A stretch of 31,526 bases of DNA from Clostridia bacterium (GCA_017500745.1 JAFVYE010000093.1:1-31526); one strand, 5' to 3'; shown: positions 9,233 through 17,110, counted from the stretch's first letter. Notes: generated by a model not told the origin, from the letters alone. Program-made: numbers and translations.

Positions 9233-10246
9233 TTAAAATTCATCAAAAGGATTGTCGTCTTTTGAGTTGTTGTCAAGGGGATTTGCATCAAAGGGATTGT
9301 CATCAAAAGGATTTGCATTGTCTGCAAATGGATTTGAGTTGTTGTCAAAGGGATTTGAGTTGTCTGTGTCTGCAAAGGGATTTGCGTCACGGAAAGAGTA
9401 GCTTTGACCGCCGTACGCTCCAGAATCGGTGCTGTGAGTGGGGCGATAGGCGTTTGCCTTCTTTTTGAGCCAAGCAGACATGATGAAGTGGGTTGCCAAA
9501 ATCAATGCGTACACTCCCAAGTTGACGTAGGACAAAATGGCCAAGGGTCCTTTGAAAAGCAACAGCATTGTGCGGATGTCAGATTGGGTAAGTTCCTCAC
9601 CGTCAATTTCAAAGCTGATGCCTCCGCCCATCTCGGGAGTTTGGGTGCCTTGGTCAAGAGCCATTTGTAATCCTTCAGTAACAAAGAATATGCCAAGCAA
9701 GAACACCACGGATATGATGCCAAAAGCGATGACGTAATTTCTGCTGAGATTCCTAAAATATGCTTGAGCTTGAATGGGATTGAGATATTTGGGGATGAGC
9801 ACCACAAAGAACTCAACGTAAAGGACCACAAAATACACCAACATATCAAGCCAAACCAATGTGGCAAGTTGCACGGTGGAGTCAAGGAAAGCAAAAACTC
9901 TTATCAGCCCCATAAACATCCTTGCAATTGCAATGAAAATCATGGTGATGTAGATGAAATCGTTGCGAGGTATGACTCCAAGACGTTTTTTGACGTAGTT
10001 GGATCTGTGCACCCAAGCTGAAACAAAATAGCATATTGCCACAGGCAATAGTCCGTTGAGCAACAAGTCAATGATCAAATTGATGACAAGGGTTGCTCCC
10101 TTTACGTTTTCTCCTACGTAACTGGTGTAGATGTTGTAGATGTTGCCAAAAATGGTTGCAAAAACCAAAGCCACCCAAATCCAAGGATAGTATTTGGGGT
10201 CAAGCTTGCTTTCTTGTTTTCCGTAATTATTCATACCTTCTCTCAT
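9233..10246 (-). CDS. Multi-pass membrane protein with NPF-repeat tail
   Basis: Not a family I can name. The 337-residue protein has about six hydrophobic helices (near 20-40, 48-72, 95-118, 128-150, 168-190, 235-260), with a short acidic extracytoplasmic or cytoplasmic loop (about 195-225) before the last. The final 49 residues (289-337) are a low-complexity tail with six Asn-Pro-Phe motifs plus one Asn-Pro-Leu, each followed by Asp/Ala and Asn runs. The first ATG overlaps the holA stop (ATGA). A second ATG at 10234 follows an AGAAGG sequence almost immediately, so the start is ambiguous by four codons. It is directly upstream of cdaA, the position next to which a CdaA partner might be expected. 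Confidence 0.85.
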   Translation of the reverse strand: MREGMNNYGKQESKLDPKYYPWIWVALVFATIFGNIYNIYTSYVGENVKGATLVINLIIDLLLNGLLPVAICYFVSAWVHRSNYVKKRLGVIPRNDFIYITMIFIAIARMFMGLIRVFAFLDSTVQLATLVWLDMLVYFVVLYVEFFVVLIPKYLNPIQAQAYFRNLSRNYVIAFGIISVVFLLGIFFVTEGLQMALDQGTQTPEMGGGISFEIDGEELTQSDIRTMLLLFKGPLAILSYVNLGVYALILATHFIMSAWLKKKANAYRPTHSTDSGAYGGQSYSFRDANPFADTDNSNPFDNNSNPFADNANPFDDNPFDANPLDNNSKDDNPFDEF

Positions 10247-11229
10247 ATATTCAAAAGTGTCAATATTGCATCGTGGATTGCCGTGTTTTCAAGTCTTTTG
10301 CCTGAAAGGATGGCGTGTTGCAAGTTGTGCAAATAATCCACCGCTTGTTTTAGACGCATCTGTGTGTAATTTTTGGACACGCGCCTTACGTGATATAGTT
10401 GCTTTGATGATATTTCAAGCATTGGCGCAAGCACCTCTGCATCATCCGTCTTGTGAAGCTCTGCATGGAGCATCTTGCGATATTGGTTGTACAGCATGTT
10501 GATGAGGGTGTACCCCTTGACCCCTTGCTTGAAAAATACGTCTATGATTTCAAGGGCTTTCTCCGCCTGCTTTTCGCTGACCGCACTTGTCAGTTCATAC
10601 AGCGCAAATTCAAGGTCCGGCGTCACCAAAACCTCAACGTCTGCGGTGGTGATTGTGCCACTTGAATAGGCCTTGAGCTTGGTCACCTCACATACAATCC
10701 TTGACATGTCGTTGAGGGTCTTTTCAACCAAAGCATGGAGGGCTCTCGGCTCAATGGATCTGCGTGGTGGCTCTGCAAGGATTTTGTCCACCAATATGCC
10801 AATGGAGTTTTCATCAAGTTTGTCGCAATCAACGTACTGCAAACGATGCTCCTTGACAATGTCGGACAGATGTTTGCCCTCCTCCACAAGCACCAAAATA
10901 GCGGTGGGATTTGGGTCCTTGAGATAGCTGACAAGGATGTTTTTGTCTTGATCGTTCAGCTTGTCGCAAATGTCTGGAACAACCACTACCTTTCTGTCAT
11001 CAAAGACGGGGTAAAGAGTGAGAGCGTCAAGGGCTGTGGACATGCCTTGGCCAATTGAAATCATTGACAAATTGAAGTCCGCATACTCGGGCATAAGCAG
11101 AGATTTGAACATGGCAACAGCAGATTGACGGAGATATGCGTCAAGTCCTCCAACCACATAAACGGGGTGGAAACTCTCCTTGCCATGAAGGGCGGATGAT
11201 AGGTGCTTTTCAAGTTCAAGATATTTCAT
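10243..11229 (-). CDS. holA: DNA polymerase III subunit delta (HolA)
   Basis: This is the delta subunit of the clamp loader, which opens the sliding clamp for the replicative polymerase. Length is 328 residues, normal for Gram-positive HolA. The recognisable pattern is an N-terminal YVVGGLDAYLRQ-type segment, DDRKVVVVPDI, and a Walker-like region without a functional P-loop, as expected for delta. The middle helical domain is followed by the C-terminal collar domain (LINMLYNQYRKMLHAELHK, then the ENTAIHDAILTLLNI end). It is the first gene of the long minus-strand operon. The gene after it starts within its stop codon. Confidence 0.93.
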   Translation of the reverse strand: MKYLELEKHLSSALHGKESFHPVYVVGGLDAYLRQSAVAMFKSLLMPEYADFNLSMISIGQGMSTALDALTLYPVFDDRKVVVVPDICDKLNDQDKNILVSYLKDPNPTAILVLVEEGKHLSDIVKEHRLQYVDCDKLDENSIGILVDKILAEPPRRSIEPRALHALVEKTLNDMSRIVCEVTKLKAYSSGTITTADVEVLVTPDLEFALYELTSAVSEKQAEKALEIIDVFFKQGVKGYTLINMLYNQYRKMLHAELHKTDDAEVLAPMLEISSKQLYHVRRVSKNYTQMRLKQAVDYLHNLQHAILSGKRLENTAIHDAILTLLNI

Positions 11230-11302
11230 GCTCTCACCTGTGGGCGTGACACGTGCACTGGTCTGCTCGCACGCACATTGCGCTCACGTTTGTTTACACT
11301 AT

Positions 11303-11332
11303 ATATTAACATACGTATATACGAGTTGTAAA
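11303..11332 (-). promoter_or_regulatory. Putative promoter of the holA-uvrA operon
   Basis: Read on the minus strand, TTTACA (11327-11332) and TAATAT (11303-11308) are separated by 18 bases. This is a fair vegetative sigma-A-type promoter about 75 bases upstream of the holA start. No other promoter this clear is seen before the tightly packed downstream genes. Confidence 0.55.
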
Positions 11333-11465
11333 GAACAAATTTTTGTCTGTGACCTTGGCTTGTGGCGACTGCTGTCAAACTATGGGGATTTTTGACTATG
11401 ACATCAAATGGCAACATCATTTTGATAGAAGCAAGTTGATGCACTCACATCACAATTCCACAAAC

Positions 11466-11489
11466 AAAAAGCGCCACTTATAGTGACGC
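11466..11489 (-). terminator. Intrinsic terminator of the ABC transporter operon
   Basis: On the minus strand the sequence folds as an 8-bp stem (GCGTCACT with AGTGGCGC, one G-U pair, loop ATA) followed by T5. It lies about 70 bases past the ATPase stop codon. Confidence 0.7.
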
Positions 11490-11557
11490 AATTTGATGTT
11501 TATATGCTGTTTTTGATTTGATAAACTGCTTATTGTGTGCGCACACAAAAAATCGTG

Positions 11558-12628
11558 CTACTCTGCAACTTTGGACAAAAACTCCTTGAGGCGAGGGTGT
11601 TTGGGCTCAGAAAAGAACTTGTCGGGGGTGTTTTCTTCAAGGATTTTGCCCTCAGCCATAAACAAAATTCTGGTGGCAACGTCTTTTGCAAAACTCATCT
11701 CGTGGGTGACAATAACCATGGTCATGCCCTCATCTGCCACTTGCTTGATGAGGTCAAGCACCTCTCCAACCATCTCGGGATCAAGGGCGGAAGTGGGCTC
11801 GTCAAAAAGCATAACTTTGGGGTTCATTGCAAGGGCTCTTGCAATTGCAACACGTTGCTTTTGTCCCCCTGACAGCGTGCTGGGATAGACCTCTGCTTTG
11901 TCCAAAAGACCAATGCGTGCAAGAAGCTCGTCTGCTCTCTTGTTGGCCCTGTCCTTGACCTCTTTTTTGGAGTTGAATTCAAGGGGAGTCAAGCTCTTAA
12001 TCTCATAGTGCAAAGTGTGTGAAAGTGCTCTCACTTTCTTTTCTTTTTTGGATGTCAATGCAAGCTTTTGCTTGGTGAGTTTGTCATCGTAAGTGGCGTA
12101 GGATTTGCCCTCCTTTTCCTTGATGACTTTTGTTTTTTCCCATTGTTCTGTGACGGGAATTAAGGCCGTGTCAAGCTGTTCAATTTCTTTTTCAAGGGCT
12201 TGTCTTTTTGAGTCAACTCTTTGGTTGAGCTTGTGCCCAAAATGCTGAATACACTTGTTGTAAAGTGGCACAAGGGCGTTTTTCATCTGCACCTTGCGCA
12301 TGTTTTTGACCCCAATTTTGATGGGGGCAAGAGTGATGTTTTTCTTGACGGTCAAGTTTGAAAACAGGTTGAATTGTTGAAACACCATGCCGATGTTTTC
12401 ACGCTGCTCATTGATTTCAACCTTGAGGTCTGCAAGGTCATTGCCCTCAAATATTATGCGTCCTGCCGTGGGGTCCTCAAGCACGTTGAGGCATCTAAGA
12501 AAGGTGGACTTTCCGCCACCAGAAGGACCAACTACCACCACTTTTTCCCCTGCGTTTATTGTGGTGGAAATGTCGTCAAGGACAAGGAGATCCCCATATT
12601 TTTTTGTAAGATTAACTACGTCTATCAC
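11558..12628 (-). CDS. Amino-acid ABC transporter ATPase with large insertion
   Basis: This is the ATP-binding subunit of a polar amino-acid (GlnQ-type) importer. Counting from a TTG at 12649 the frame has 363 codons. I prefer the GTG at 12628 because AAAGGAG lies about 11 bases upstream. Numbered from 12649, Walker A GPSGGGKST is at 41-49, the Q-loop VFQQFNLF at 89-96, the signature LSGGQKQR at 259-266 and Walker B VMLFDEP at 279-285. The H-loop is THEMSFA. The family length is about 240 residues. The excess is one insertion at about 118-227, between the NITLAPIKI segment and the helix leading to the signature. The insert is Lys/Glu-rich and probably helical or coiled-coil. The start overlaps the end of the permease gene by 17 bases. 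Confidence 0.92.
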   Translation of the reverse strand: MIDVVNLTKKYGDLLVLDDISTTINAGEKVVVVGPSGGGKSTFLRCLNVLEDPTAGRIIFEGNDLADLKVEINEQRENIGMVFQQFNLFSNLTVKKNITLAPIKIGVKNMRKVQMKNALVPLYNKCIQHFGHKLNQRVDSKRQALEKEIEQLDTALIPVTEQWEKTKVIKEKEGKSYATYDDKLTKQKLALTSKKEKKVRALSHTLHYEIKSLTPLEFNSKKEVKDRANKRADELLARIGLLDKAEVYPSTLSGGQKQRVAIARALAMNPKVMLFDEPTSALDPEMVGEVLDLIKQVADEGMTMVIVTHEMSFAKDVATRILFMAEGKILEENTPDKFFSEPKHPRLKEFLSKVAE

Positions 12629-13313
12629 TTTTTGCAAGTCTCCTTTCAAGAAGTTTTACGCCACCGGTGATGATGAGCACGATGACAAGATATATCCCTG
12701 CAAGAAGCAGGTAGGGGATGATGAACTCATAGTTTTGTGAGCCAATGCGCTTGAACGCTTGAGTGAGGTCAAGAGTGGCAATGAAACCAACCACAGAGGT
12801 GTCCTTTACAAGTGCAATAAACTCGTTGCCCAAGGTGGGGAGGATGTTTTTCATGGCTTGAGGGATGACCACTCTGACCATTGTGGTGCCATAGCTGAGG
12901 CCAAGAGCTCTGCCCGCCTCAAACTGACCTCTGTCAATGGATTGAATGCCACCACGCATGATCTCTGCCACGTATGCTCCGCTGTTCATGCCAAAGGTGA
13001 CCACGGCCACCACAAGAGAGTCTATGCGCAGACCTATTGCGGGAAAAAGGATGTAATAGAAAATGAGCAACTGCACGACAATAGGTGTACCTCTGAAAAC
13101 CGTGACGTAGACGTCGCCAAAAAAGCCCACCACTCTTGCCACCTTGTTTTCGCGAGGCATAACCTTGATGACTGCAATAATCGTGCCAATCAAAATGCCG
13201 ATTGCAAGCCCGAGGACTGCAATCAGCACCGTATTTTTTAAACCTGTAAGAACGGTTTCTATGCCGTCATATTCAATGAATGAGCGGACAAAAACCTGCC
13301 ATTTTGCCTGCAT
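12612..13313 (-). CDS. Amino-acid ABC transporter permease
   Basis: This is the membrane subunit of the importer, 233 residues, typical of the HisM/GlnP family. About five transmembrane helices are visible (near 25-48, 65-92, 98-120, 150-175 and 197-220). The permease motif that docks on the ATPase reads EAGRALGLSYGTTMVRVVIPQAMKN, and the family hallmark GTPIVVQLLIFYY precedes it. It starts 9 bases after the binding-protein gene stops, with only a weak ribosome binding site, and overlaps the ATPase gene at its 3' end. The three genes clearly form one operon. Which amino acid is transported cannot be read from the sequence. Confidence 0.95.
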   Translation of the reverse strand: MQAKWQVFVRSFIEYDGIETVLTGLKNTVLIAVLGLAIGILIGTIIAVIKVMPRENKVARVVGFFGDVYVTVFRGTPIVVQLLIFYYILFPAIGLRIDSLVVAVVTFGMNSGAYVAEIMRGGIQSIDRGQFEAGRALGLSYGTTMVRVVIPQAMKNILPTLGNEFIALVKDTSVVGFIATLDLTQAFKRIGSQNYEFIIPYLLLAGIYLVIVLIITGGVKLLERRLAKSDRRS

Positions 13314-13322
13314 AATAACCCG

Positions 13323-14192
13323 TTAGATGTTCACTTTTTTGAGAATTGCTTTTGCGGGATCCTTGTCAACCACAACAAAATCAATGACGCCGTTGATCAT
13401 GTCGGTCACAGCAAATGCTGCGCTTTCGTAGGAGTTCATTTGGATGTTGTCAAAGCCGTCAAATCCAAAGTCCTCGCTTCCGCTGATGTAGTAGAACCCT
13501 GTTGTTCCAGATTGTGCGCCTGCCTTTTTGCCCACAAGTGATTTGAGCACCTCTTCAACTTGCTCCTTGGTGGTGCAATTGTCAAAAGTGGTGTCGTCTG
13601 CTCTAACAATTATCATTTGTGTGGTGCCATAGTAGGGCTTTGAAAAGGTGACTGTTTCTGCTCTGTCATTGCTGATGGTGAGTCCTGCCATGCCAATGTG
13701 GCAGATGCCTTGCTCAACAGAAGTGACCACTGCGTCAAAGTCCATATCCTTGATGACAAGGGTTTTGCCAAGGTACTTGGCAAGAAGTGATGCAATCTCC
13801 ATGTCAATGCCACAGATGTTGTTGCCGTTTTTGTACTCAAAGGGCTCAAAATCTGTGTTGGTTGCAACAATGAGGGGATTGGCAATGCCCACTTCGCTGG
13901 TTGCCACGTTGGCGCCAATGCCTGTGATTGAGGAGTAGCTGGCATTTTTGGTGCTGTCATACTTCTCGTACAAAGTGTCAAGAGTGCCGTCATTGGCAAT
14001 TTGGCTGAGGAATGCGTTGACCTGACCAAGCAAATCCTCGTTGTTTTTGTCCACGCAATATCCATATTGCTCGCCGGTGAGCTCTACACTCACCAACTTT
14101 ATTTTGTCACCGCCCTTATCACATCCTGCAAAAGCACAAAGGGTGCCTACAAGGAGTGCAACGACTGCTATTACTGCAAAGAGTTTTTTCAT
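13323..14192 (-). CDS. Circularly permuted amino-acid binding lipoprotein
   Basis: This is the extracellular solute-binding protein (SBP_bac_3 family) of the importer, anchored as a lipoprotein with lipobox FAGC at 21-24. I chose the ATG at 14192 (MKKLFAVIAVV, RBS GGAGAT) over an upstream in-frame ATG because it begins a signal peptide. The mature protein runs in an unusual order. Residues 30-79 (VELTGEQYGYCVDKNNEDLL, then IANDGTLDTLYEKY) match what is normally the C-terminal end of the family. Residues 80-103 form a Ser/Thr/Gly linker. Residues 105-289 then follow the usual start (PLIVATNTDFEPFEY) and stop at DFVVVDKDPAKAILKK, exactly where the missing C-terminal part would join. All pieces appear once, so this looks like a circular permutation and not a truncation. 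Confidence 0.93.
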   Translation of the reverse strand: MKKLFAVIAVVALLVGTLCAFAGCDKGGDKIKLVSVELTGEQYGYCVDKNNEDLLGQVNAFLSQIANDGTLDTLYEKYDSTKNASYSSITGIGANVATSEVGIANPLIVATNTDFEPFEYKNGNNICGIDMEIASLLAKYLGKTLVIKDMDFDAVVTSVEQGICHIGMAGLTISNDRAETVTFSKPYYGTTQMIIVRADDTTFDNCTTKEQVEEVLKSLVGKKAGAQSGTTGFYYISGSEDFGFDGFDNIQMNSYESAAFAVTDMINGVIDFVVVDKDPAKAILKKVNI

Positions 14193-14225
14193 AATATATC
14201 TCCATTGATTTGTTTGAGCCCACAC

Positions 14226-14254
14226 ATAATATCAATTTGTCAACAAAAAGGCAA
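14226..14254 (-). promoter_or_regulatory. Putative promoter of the ABC transporter operon
   Basis: On the minus strand TTGCCT (14249-14254) and TATTAT (14226-14231) are spaced by 17 bases. A leader of about 25-30 bases to the ATG at 14192 would follow. Confidence 0.5.
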
Positions 14255-14271
14255 ACGTTTGTGCATAAAAT

Positions 14272-14434
14272 CCGCAATTTTGTTATAAATTTTGTCATTT
14301 GTCAAGTTTTATGCAATATTACCCCGCTTTTTATGCAAATATACAAAAATAATACTGCATAATTTTGCATTTATGCGTTTTGTTGGCGGTTTTTTGCCCA
14401 TCCTGAAAAAGTCAATGTTGCATTTATAATGCAA
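14272..14434. promoter_or_regulatory. ATGCA-rich operator-like region
   Basis: Between the divergent transporter and DUF2804 genes the sequence ATGCA or TGCAT occurs repeatedly. It includes a perfect 7-3-7 palindrome TTGCATTTATAATGCAA (14418-14434) and a second inverted pair GCATAA...TTATGC near 14358-14377. The 14418 palindrome overlaps the plus-strand -35 element. This looks like the target of a DNA-binding regulator, but I cannot name the regulator. Confidence 0.4.
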
Positions 14435-14456
14435 AATGCTATAATTGTTGTGGAGG
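14418..14456 (+). promoter_or_regulatory. Putative promoter and RBS of the DUF2804 gene
   Basis: TTGCAT (14418-14423), a 16-base spacer and a perfect TATAAT (14440-14445) precede GGAGG (14452-14456), with the ATG at 14463. Transcription would start about 10 bases before the ATG, giving a minimal leader. The -35 half lies within the 14418-14434 palindrome, which fits repression. Confidence 0.6.
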
Positions 14457-14462
14457 TAAATT

Positions 14463-15521
14463 ATGAACAAACAGATTGAATATACAACCCCCACCCCTCT
14501 CCTTGATGAAAATGGCAATCTTCTTGTCAAAGGTGGTTGGGCAAGAAACAACGTCTTTGAATACAAGAGAGATTTGTGCCGTCCTCGTTGGAGATTAAAG
14601 GAATGGGATTTCCATCAATTCCAAGACGGTGAGTACAAGGTGCTCATCAACTTCTTCAACATCACGGTGACAACCTCGGCTGCTGCATCCATCCGTGACA
14701 TACGCACCGGCGAGTTGATTGCTTTCAAATGCATCAACACTCTGTTTACAAAAAATCGTTTTCTTCCTCCCGAAGTTGGCGACAAAACCAACAAACTGGT
14801 GTACGAAAACAAGGACATCAAGATGGTGTACGACACCAACGTTGAGGAGGGCTATCGCAGAGTCACCTTTGAAAGTGTATTAAAGGGCAAGCCCCTTGTG
14901 TTTGACTTCACAGAGGAGATCCCCAAGGGGCACGAAAACATCACCATCGTCACCCCTTTCAAAAAGCATCCAAACCAGTTTTTCCTCACCACAAAACAAA
15001 ACTGTATGCCCGCAGAAGGCACAGTCACATATGGAGATAGAGTCATCACATTCACAAAGGATAACACCTTTGGTGTTATGGACTGGGGTCGTGGAGTGTG
15101 GCCTCACAACTGTGAGTGGTATTGGGGCAACGGCTCAACATATCTATACGACAAGGACGGCAACCGTCACACCTTTGGTTTTGAAATCACTTGGCTCATA
15201 GGGGACGACTCCAACGCCACCGAAACTTGCCTGTTCTATGACGGCAAGGCCCACAAAATCGGCAGAGTTGACGTAAAGGAATTCCCCGGCAAAAAGGGCT
15301 GGCTCAAGCCATGGGAGTTTGTCAGTGAGGACGGACGCTTCAATCTGACCCTTACACCCTTCTATGATGACGTCAGCGGCTTTGTCATAAAAAAACTTGC
15401 AGGCACAAAGTGCCATCAAGCCCACGGCTATTTCAACGGAACGGTCACCCTTGACGATGGCACCGTCCTTGAAATCAAAGATATGTACGCCTATTGCGAG
15501 TATGTTGTCAACGCTTGGTAG
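14463..15521 (+). CDS. DUF2804 family protein
   Basis: A 352-residue protein with no signal peptide or membrane helices. It matches the DUF2804 family, whose function is unknown: an N-terminal PLLDENGNLLVKGGWAR segment, the LKEWDFHQF motif at 45-53, a central GVMDWGRGVWP motif, and a beta-rich remainder with many aromatic residues (CEWYWGNGSTYLY). The fold is presumably an all-beta, carotenoid-hydratase-like or lipocalin-like barrel pair, but that is my inference. The start is well supported by GGAGG 6 bases upstream. It is divergent from the amino-acid transporter and precedes a lipoprotein gene by 59 bases. No operon partner explains its role. Confidence 0.85.
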   Translation: MNKQIEYTTPTPLLDENGNLLVKGGWARNNVFEYKRDLCRPRWRLKEWDFHQFQDGEYKVLINFFNITVTTSAAASIRDIRTGELIAFKCINTLFTKNRFLPPEVGDKTNKLVYENKDIKMVYDTNVEEGYRRVTFESVLKGKPLVFDFTEEIPKGHENITIVTPFKKHPNQFFLTTKQNCMPAEGTVTYGDRVITFTKDNTFGVMDWGRGVWPHNCEWYWGNGSTYLYDKDGNRHTFGFEITWLIGDDSNATETCLFYDGKAHKIGRVDVKEFPGKKGWLKPWEFVSEDGRFNLTLTPFYDDVSGFVIKKLAGTKCHQAHGYFNGTVTLDDGTVLEIKDMYAYCEYVVNAW

Positions 15522-15580
15522 CCAATAAAACCCTGCTCCAATTTGTATATATAGTAGGATACTATTCAAGGAGAAGTGCT

Positions 15581-16813
15581 ATGAAAAAAACTGCAGGGGT
15601 GCTTTTGACGCTCATTATGCTTTTGACCGCTGCTTTGGTCTTTTTTGCATGTGACAAAACCCCCGAATTTGCGCCCAACGGCATTTGCATCAGCGAAAAT
15701 TTCATCTTCTTCCCCGAGGAGAGCAACAACCTGCACAACGCAAAGCTGAGGACGGCCTTTGAAAAGTTTTATAATGAAGACAAACAACCTTACGATCTTT
15801 ACAGCTTTGACATAAATTCAAGCTATGAAATACACAACTACGTAGGCGAAAAAATAAGCAAAAAACACCACATAGATATCTTTGAGGTTCGCCAAGAGTC
15901 CTACTCTTATTTCTTTTTGTCATACAAGGACAAGGTCCTGCTCCTTGATGGCGGAAACGCTGAAAAGTGCAGATTTTATCTCACCAATTTTGCCATCACA
16001 GATATTGACAACGATGGCTACATTGAAATTTTGACGTCTGTGTCGTGCATCAGAAAAAGCGGATATTACGACAAGGAGAATAGTTCTGTTGTGCACGTTT
16101 ACGACAGTAAAACAGACTATACGCTTTCTCTTAACAACCACGACTTTCCTACTTTTTTCAAGGAAGATGAAAATGGCGTGGTGACCATTTACAACGCCAT
16201 ATATCAGCCCCGATTCTTTGATGACGTTGAAGGTGGCATATATGATCCTTTGTCTTTCTACTATATAGACACGAAGGAATACAGCGACTACGTGGTTTTT
16301 AAATCCCCAAAATTGAACACCATAAATTTTGATTTTAAGCAACGGTCTTTTGAGGCGTCATGCAACTTGTTCAATATCGTTGGCACCGTAAACGTCATTG
16401 AGGACAAATTCCCCTATTTGTTTAAGGACCAATTACAATATGATATCGCTTTTGAAGTTGAGTTTACCATGACCTATTTGGGAGAACCATTCAGTTACGT
16501 TGTCGCAAGCAACCTTCCAATTAGACCGTCTGCCAAGTTTGTTTCGGATGACAAAATTATCTCCCCCAATATGATAAGTGGCAGATGGTGGTATCCCCCC
16601 ACAAAACACGAAGTGGTCACGGGACAGGAAACAGTCGTCAAAAGCAATTTCCTTTGTGTCTATGAATATCTAAATGCCGTTGGCACCTATGACCTTGTCA
16701 TCTCATACGACGTGGATTACGACGGCAGATTATCCGAGGACTTCCCAGATGTTGCTCCTGTCAGTGTCCACGATCAAATTGTCATTGAAGACTTTTTGAC
16801 AATAACAGCATAA
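15581..16813 (+). CDS. Putative lipoprotein of unknown function
   Basis: I do not recognise the family. The ATG at 15581 is chosen over an in-frame upstream ATG because AAGGAGAA (15568-15575) lies just before it and a lipoprotein signal follows (MKKTAGVLLT..., lipobox VFFAC with Cys24). The mature protein has about 387 residues, is probably attached to the outer face of the membrane, and is rich in Tyr, Phe and Asp. One segment (ITDIDNDGYIEIL) looks like an FG-GAP/VCBS-type calcium-binding turn, and DVDYDGRLSED near the end is similar. The segment between is beta-rich. A bidirectional terminator follows 15 bases after the stop codon. Confidence 0.82.
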   Translation: MKKTAGVLLTLIMLLTAALVFFACDKTPEFAPNGICISENFIFFPEESNNLHNAKLRTAFEKFYNEDKQPYDLYSFDINSSYEIHNYVGEKISKKHHIDIFEVRQESYSYFFLSYKDKVLLLDGGNAEKCRFYLTNFAITDIDNDGYIEILTSVSCIRKSGYYDKENSSVVHVYDSKTDYTLSLNNHDFPTFFKEDENGVVTIYNAIYQPRFFDDVEGGIYDPLSFYYIDTKEYSDYVVFKSPKLNTINFDFKQRSFEASCNLFNIVGTVNVIEDKFPYLFKDQLQYDIAFEVEFTMTYLGEPFSYVVASNLPIRPSAKFVSDDKIISPNMISGRWWYPPTKHEVVTGQETVVKSNFLCVYEYLNAVGTYDLVISYDVDYDGRLSEDFPDVAPVSVHDQIVIEDFLTITA

Positions 16814-16830
16814 GTCAAACTTTTCACAAA

Positions 16831-16858
16831 AAAGCCCACTCGGTTGAGTGGGTTTTTT
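16831..16858. terminator. Bidirectional intrinsic terminator
   Basis: CCCACTC (16835-16841) pairs with GAGTGGG (16846-16852) around the loop GGTT, extended by A/T pairs, with T6 on the right and A on the left. It serves the convergent lipoprotein gene (plus) and the coaX-acp operon (minus). Confidence 0.85.
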
Positions 16859-16879
16859 GTTGATTGATGTGGTTGGATG

Positions 16880-17110
16880 TTAGATTCTGCTTTCAATGTA
16901 CTTGACCACATCTCCGATGGTGACAAGGTCACTGACGTCACTGTCATCAACTTCAAAGCCGTATTTGCTTTCAACTGCCATGAGCATTTCAACCATGTCA
17001 AGACTGTCACAGCTGAGGTCCTTGATGATGTCGGTGTCCATGGTGATTTCATCAGGGTTGATGCCCATTTGATCAACGATGATTGCCTTCAATTCTTCAA
17101 AAATTGTCAT
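16880..17110 (-). CDS. acpP: Acyl carrier protein
   Basis: A 76-residue acyl carrier protein that carries growing acyl chains on a 4'-phosphopantetheine arm. The attachment serine is Ser36 in the conserved DSLD motif (LSCDSLDMVEMLMAVE). Helix I (FEELKAIIVDQMG) and the acidic helices II and III are typical. RBS AAGGAG sits 6 bases before the ATG. The next gene upstream encodes a phosphopantetheinyl transferase, an obvious candidate to activate it. No fatty-acid synthesis genes are adjacent, so it could be either the primary or a dedicated ACP. Confidence 0.93.
   Translation of the reverse strand: MTIFEELKAIIVDQMGINPDEITMDTDIIKDLSCDSLDMVEMLMAVESKYGFEVDDSDVSDLVTIGDVVKYIESRI

Larger units (their letters stand above)
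11230..11557. other. Gene-free spacer with promoter and terminator
   Basis: No convincing gene lies between holA and the ABC transporter ATPase. The spacer holds a promoter for the holA operon (11303-11332), a minus-strand terminator for the transporter operon (11466-11489) and a 16-base perfect palindrome TTGTGTGCGCACACAA (11533-11548). A 72-codon open frame on the minus strand (11226-11444) runs across the promoter and resembles nothing. Confidence 0.7.

Noticed and set aside
9233..9380. NPF repeats as evidence of transfer from a eukaryote
   Set aside because: The rest of the protein and the operon are typically bacterial, and NPF can arise by simple repeat expansion.
11226..11444. A 72-codon minus-strand frame before holA
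   Set aside because: It spans the likely holA promoter, has no ribosome binding site, and resembles nothing.
14418..14434. ARG box for ArgR/AhrC
   Set aside because: The half-sites TGCAT/ATGCA have a 5-base spacer and Cys-to-Ala-type differences from the TGAAT-N4-ATTCA form, so the regulator is not assigned.
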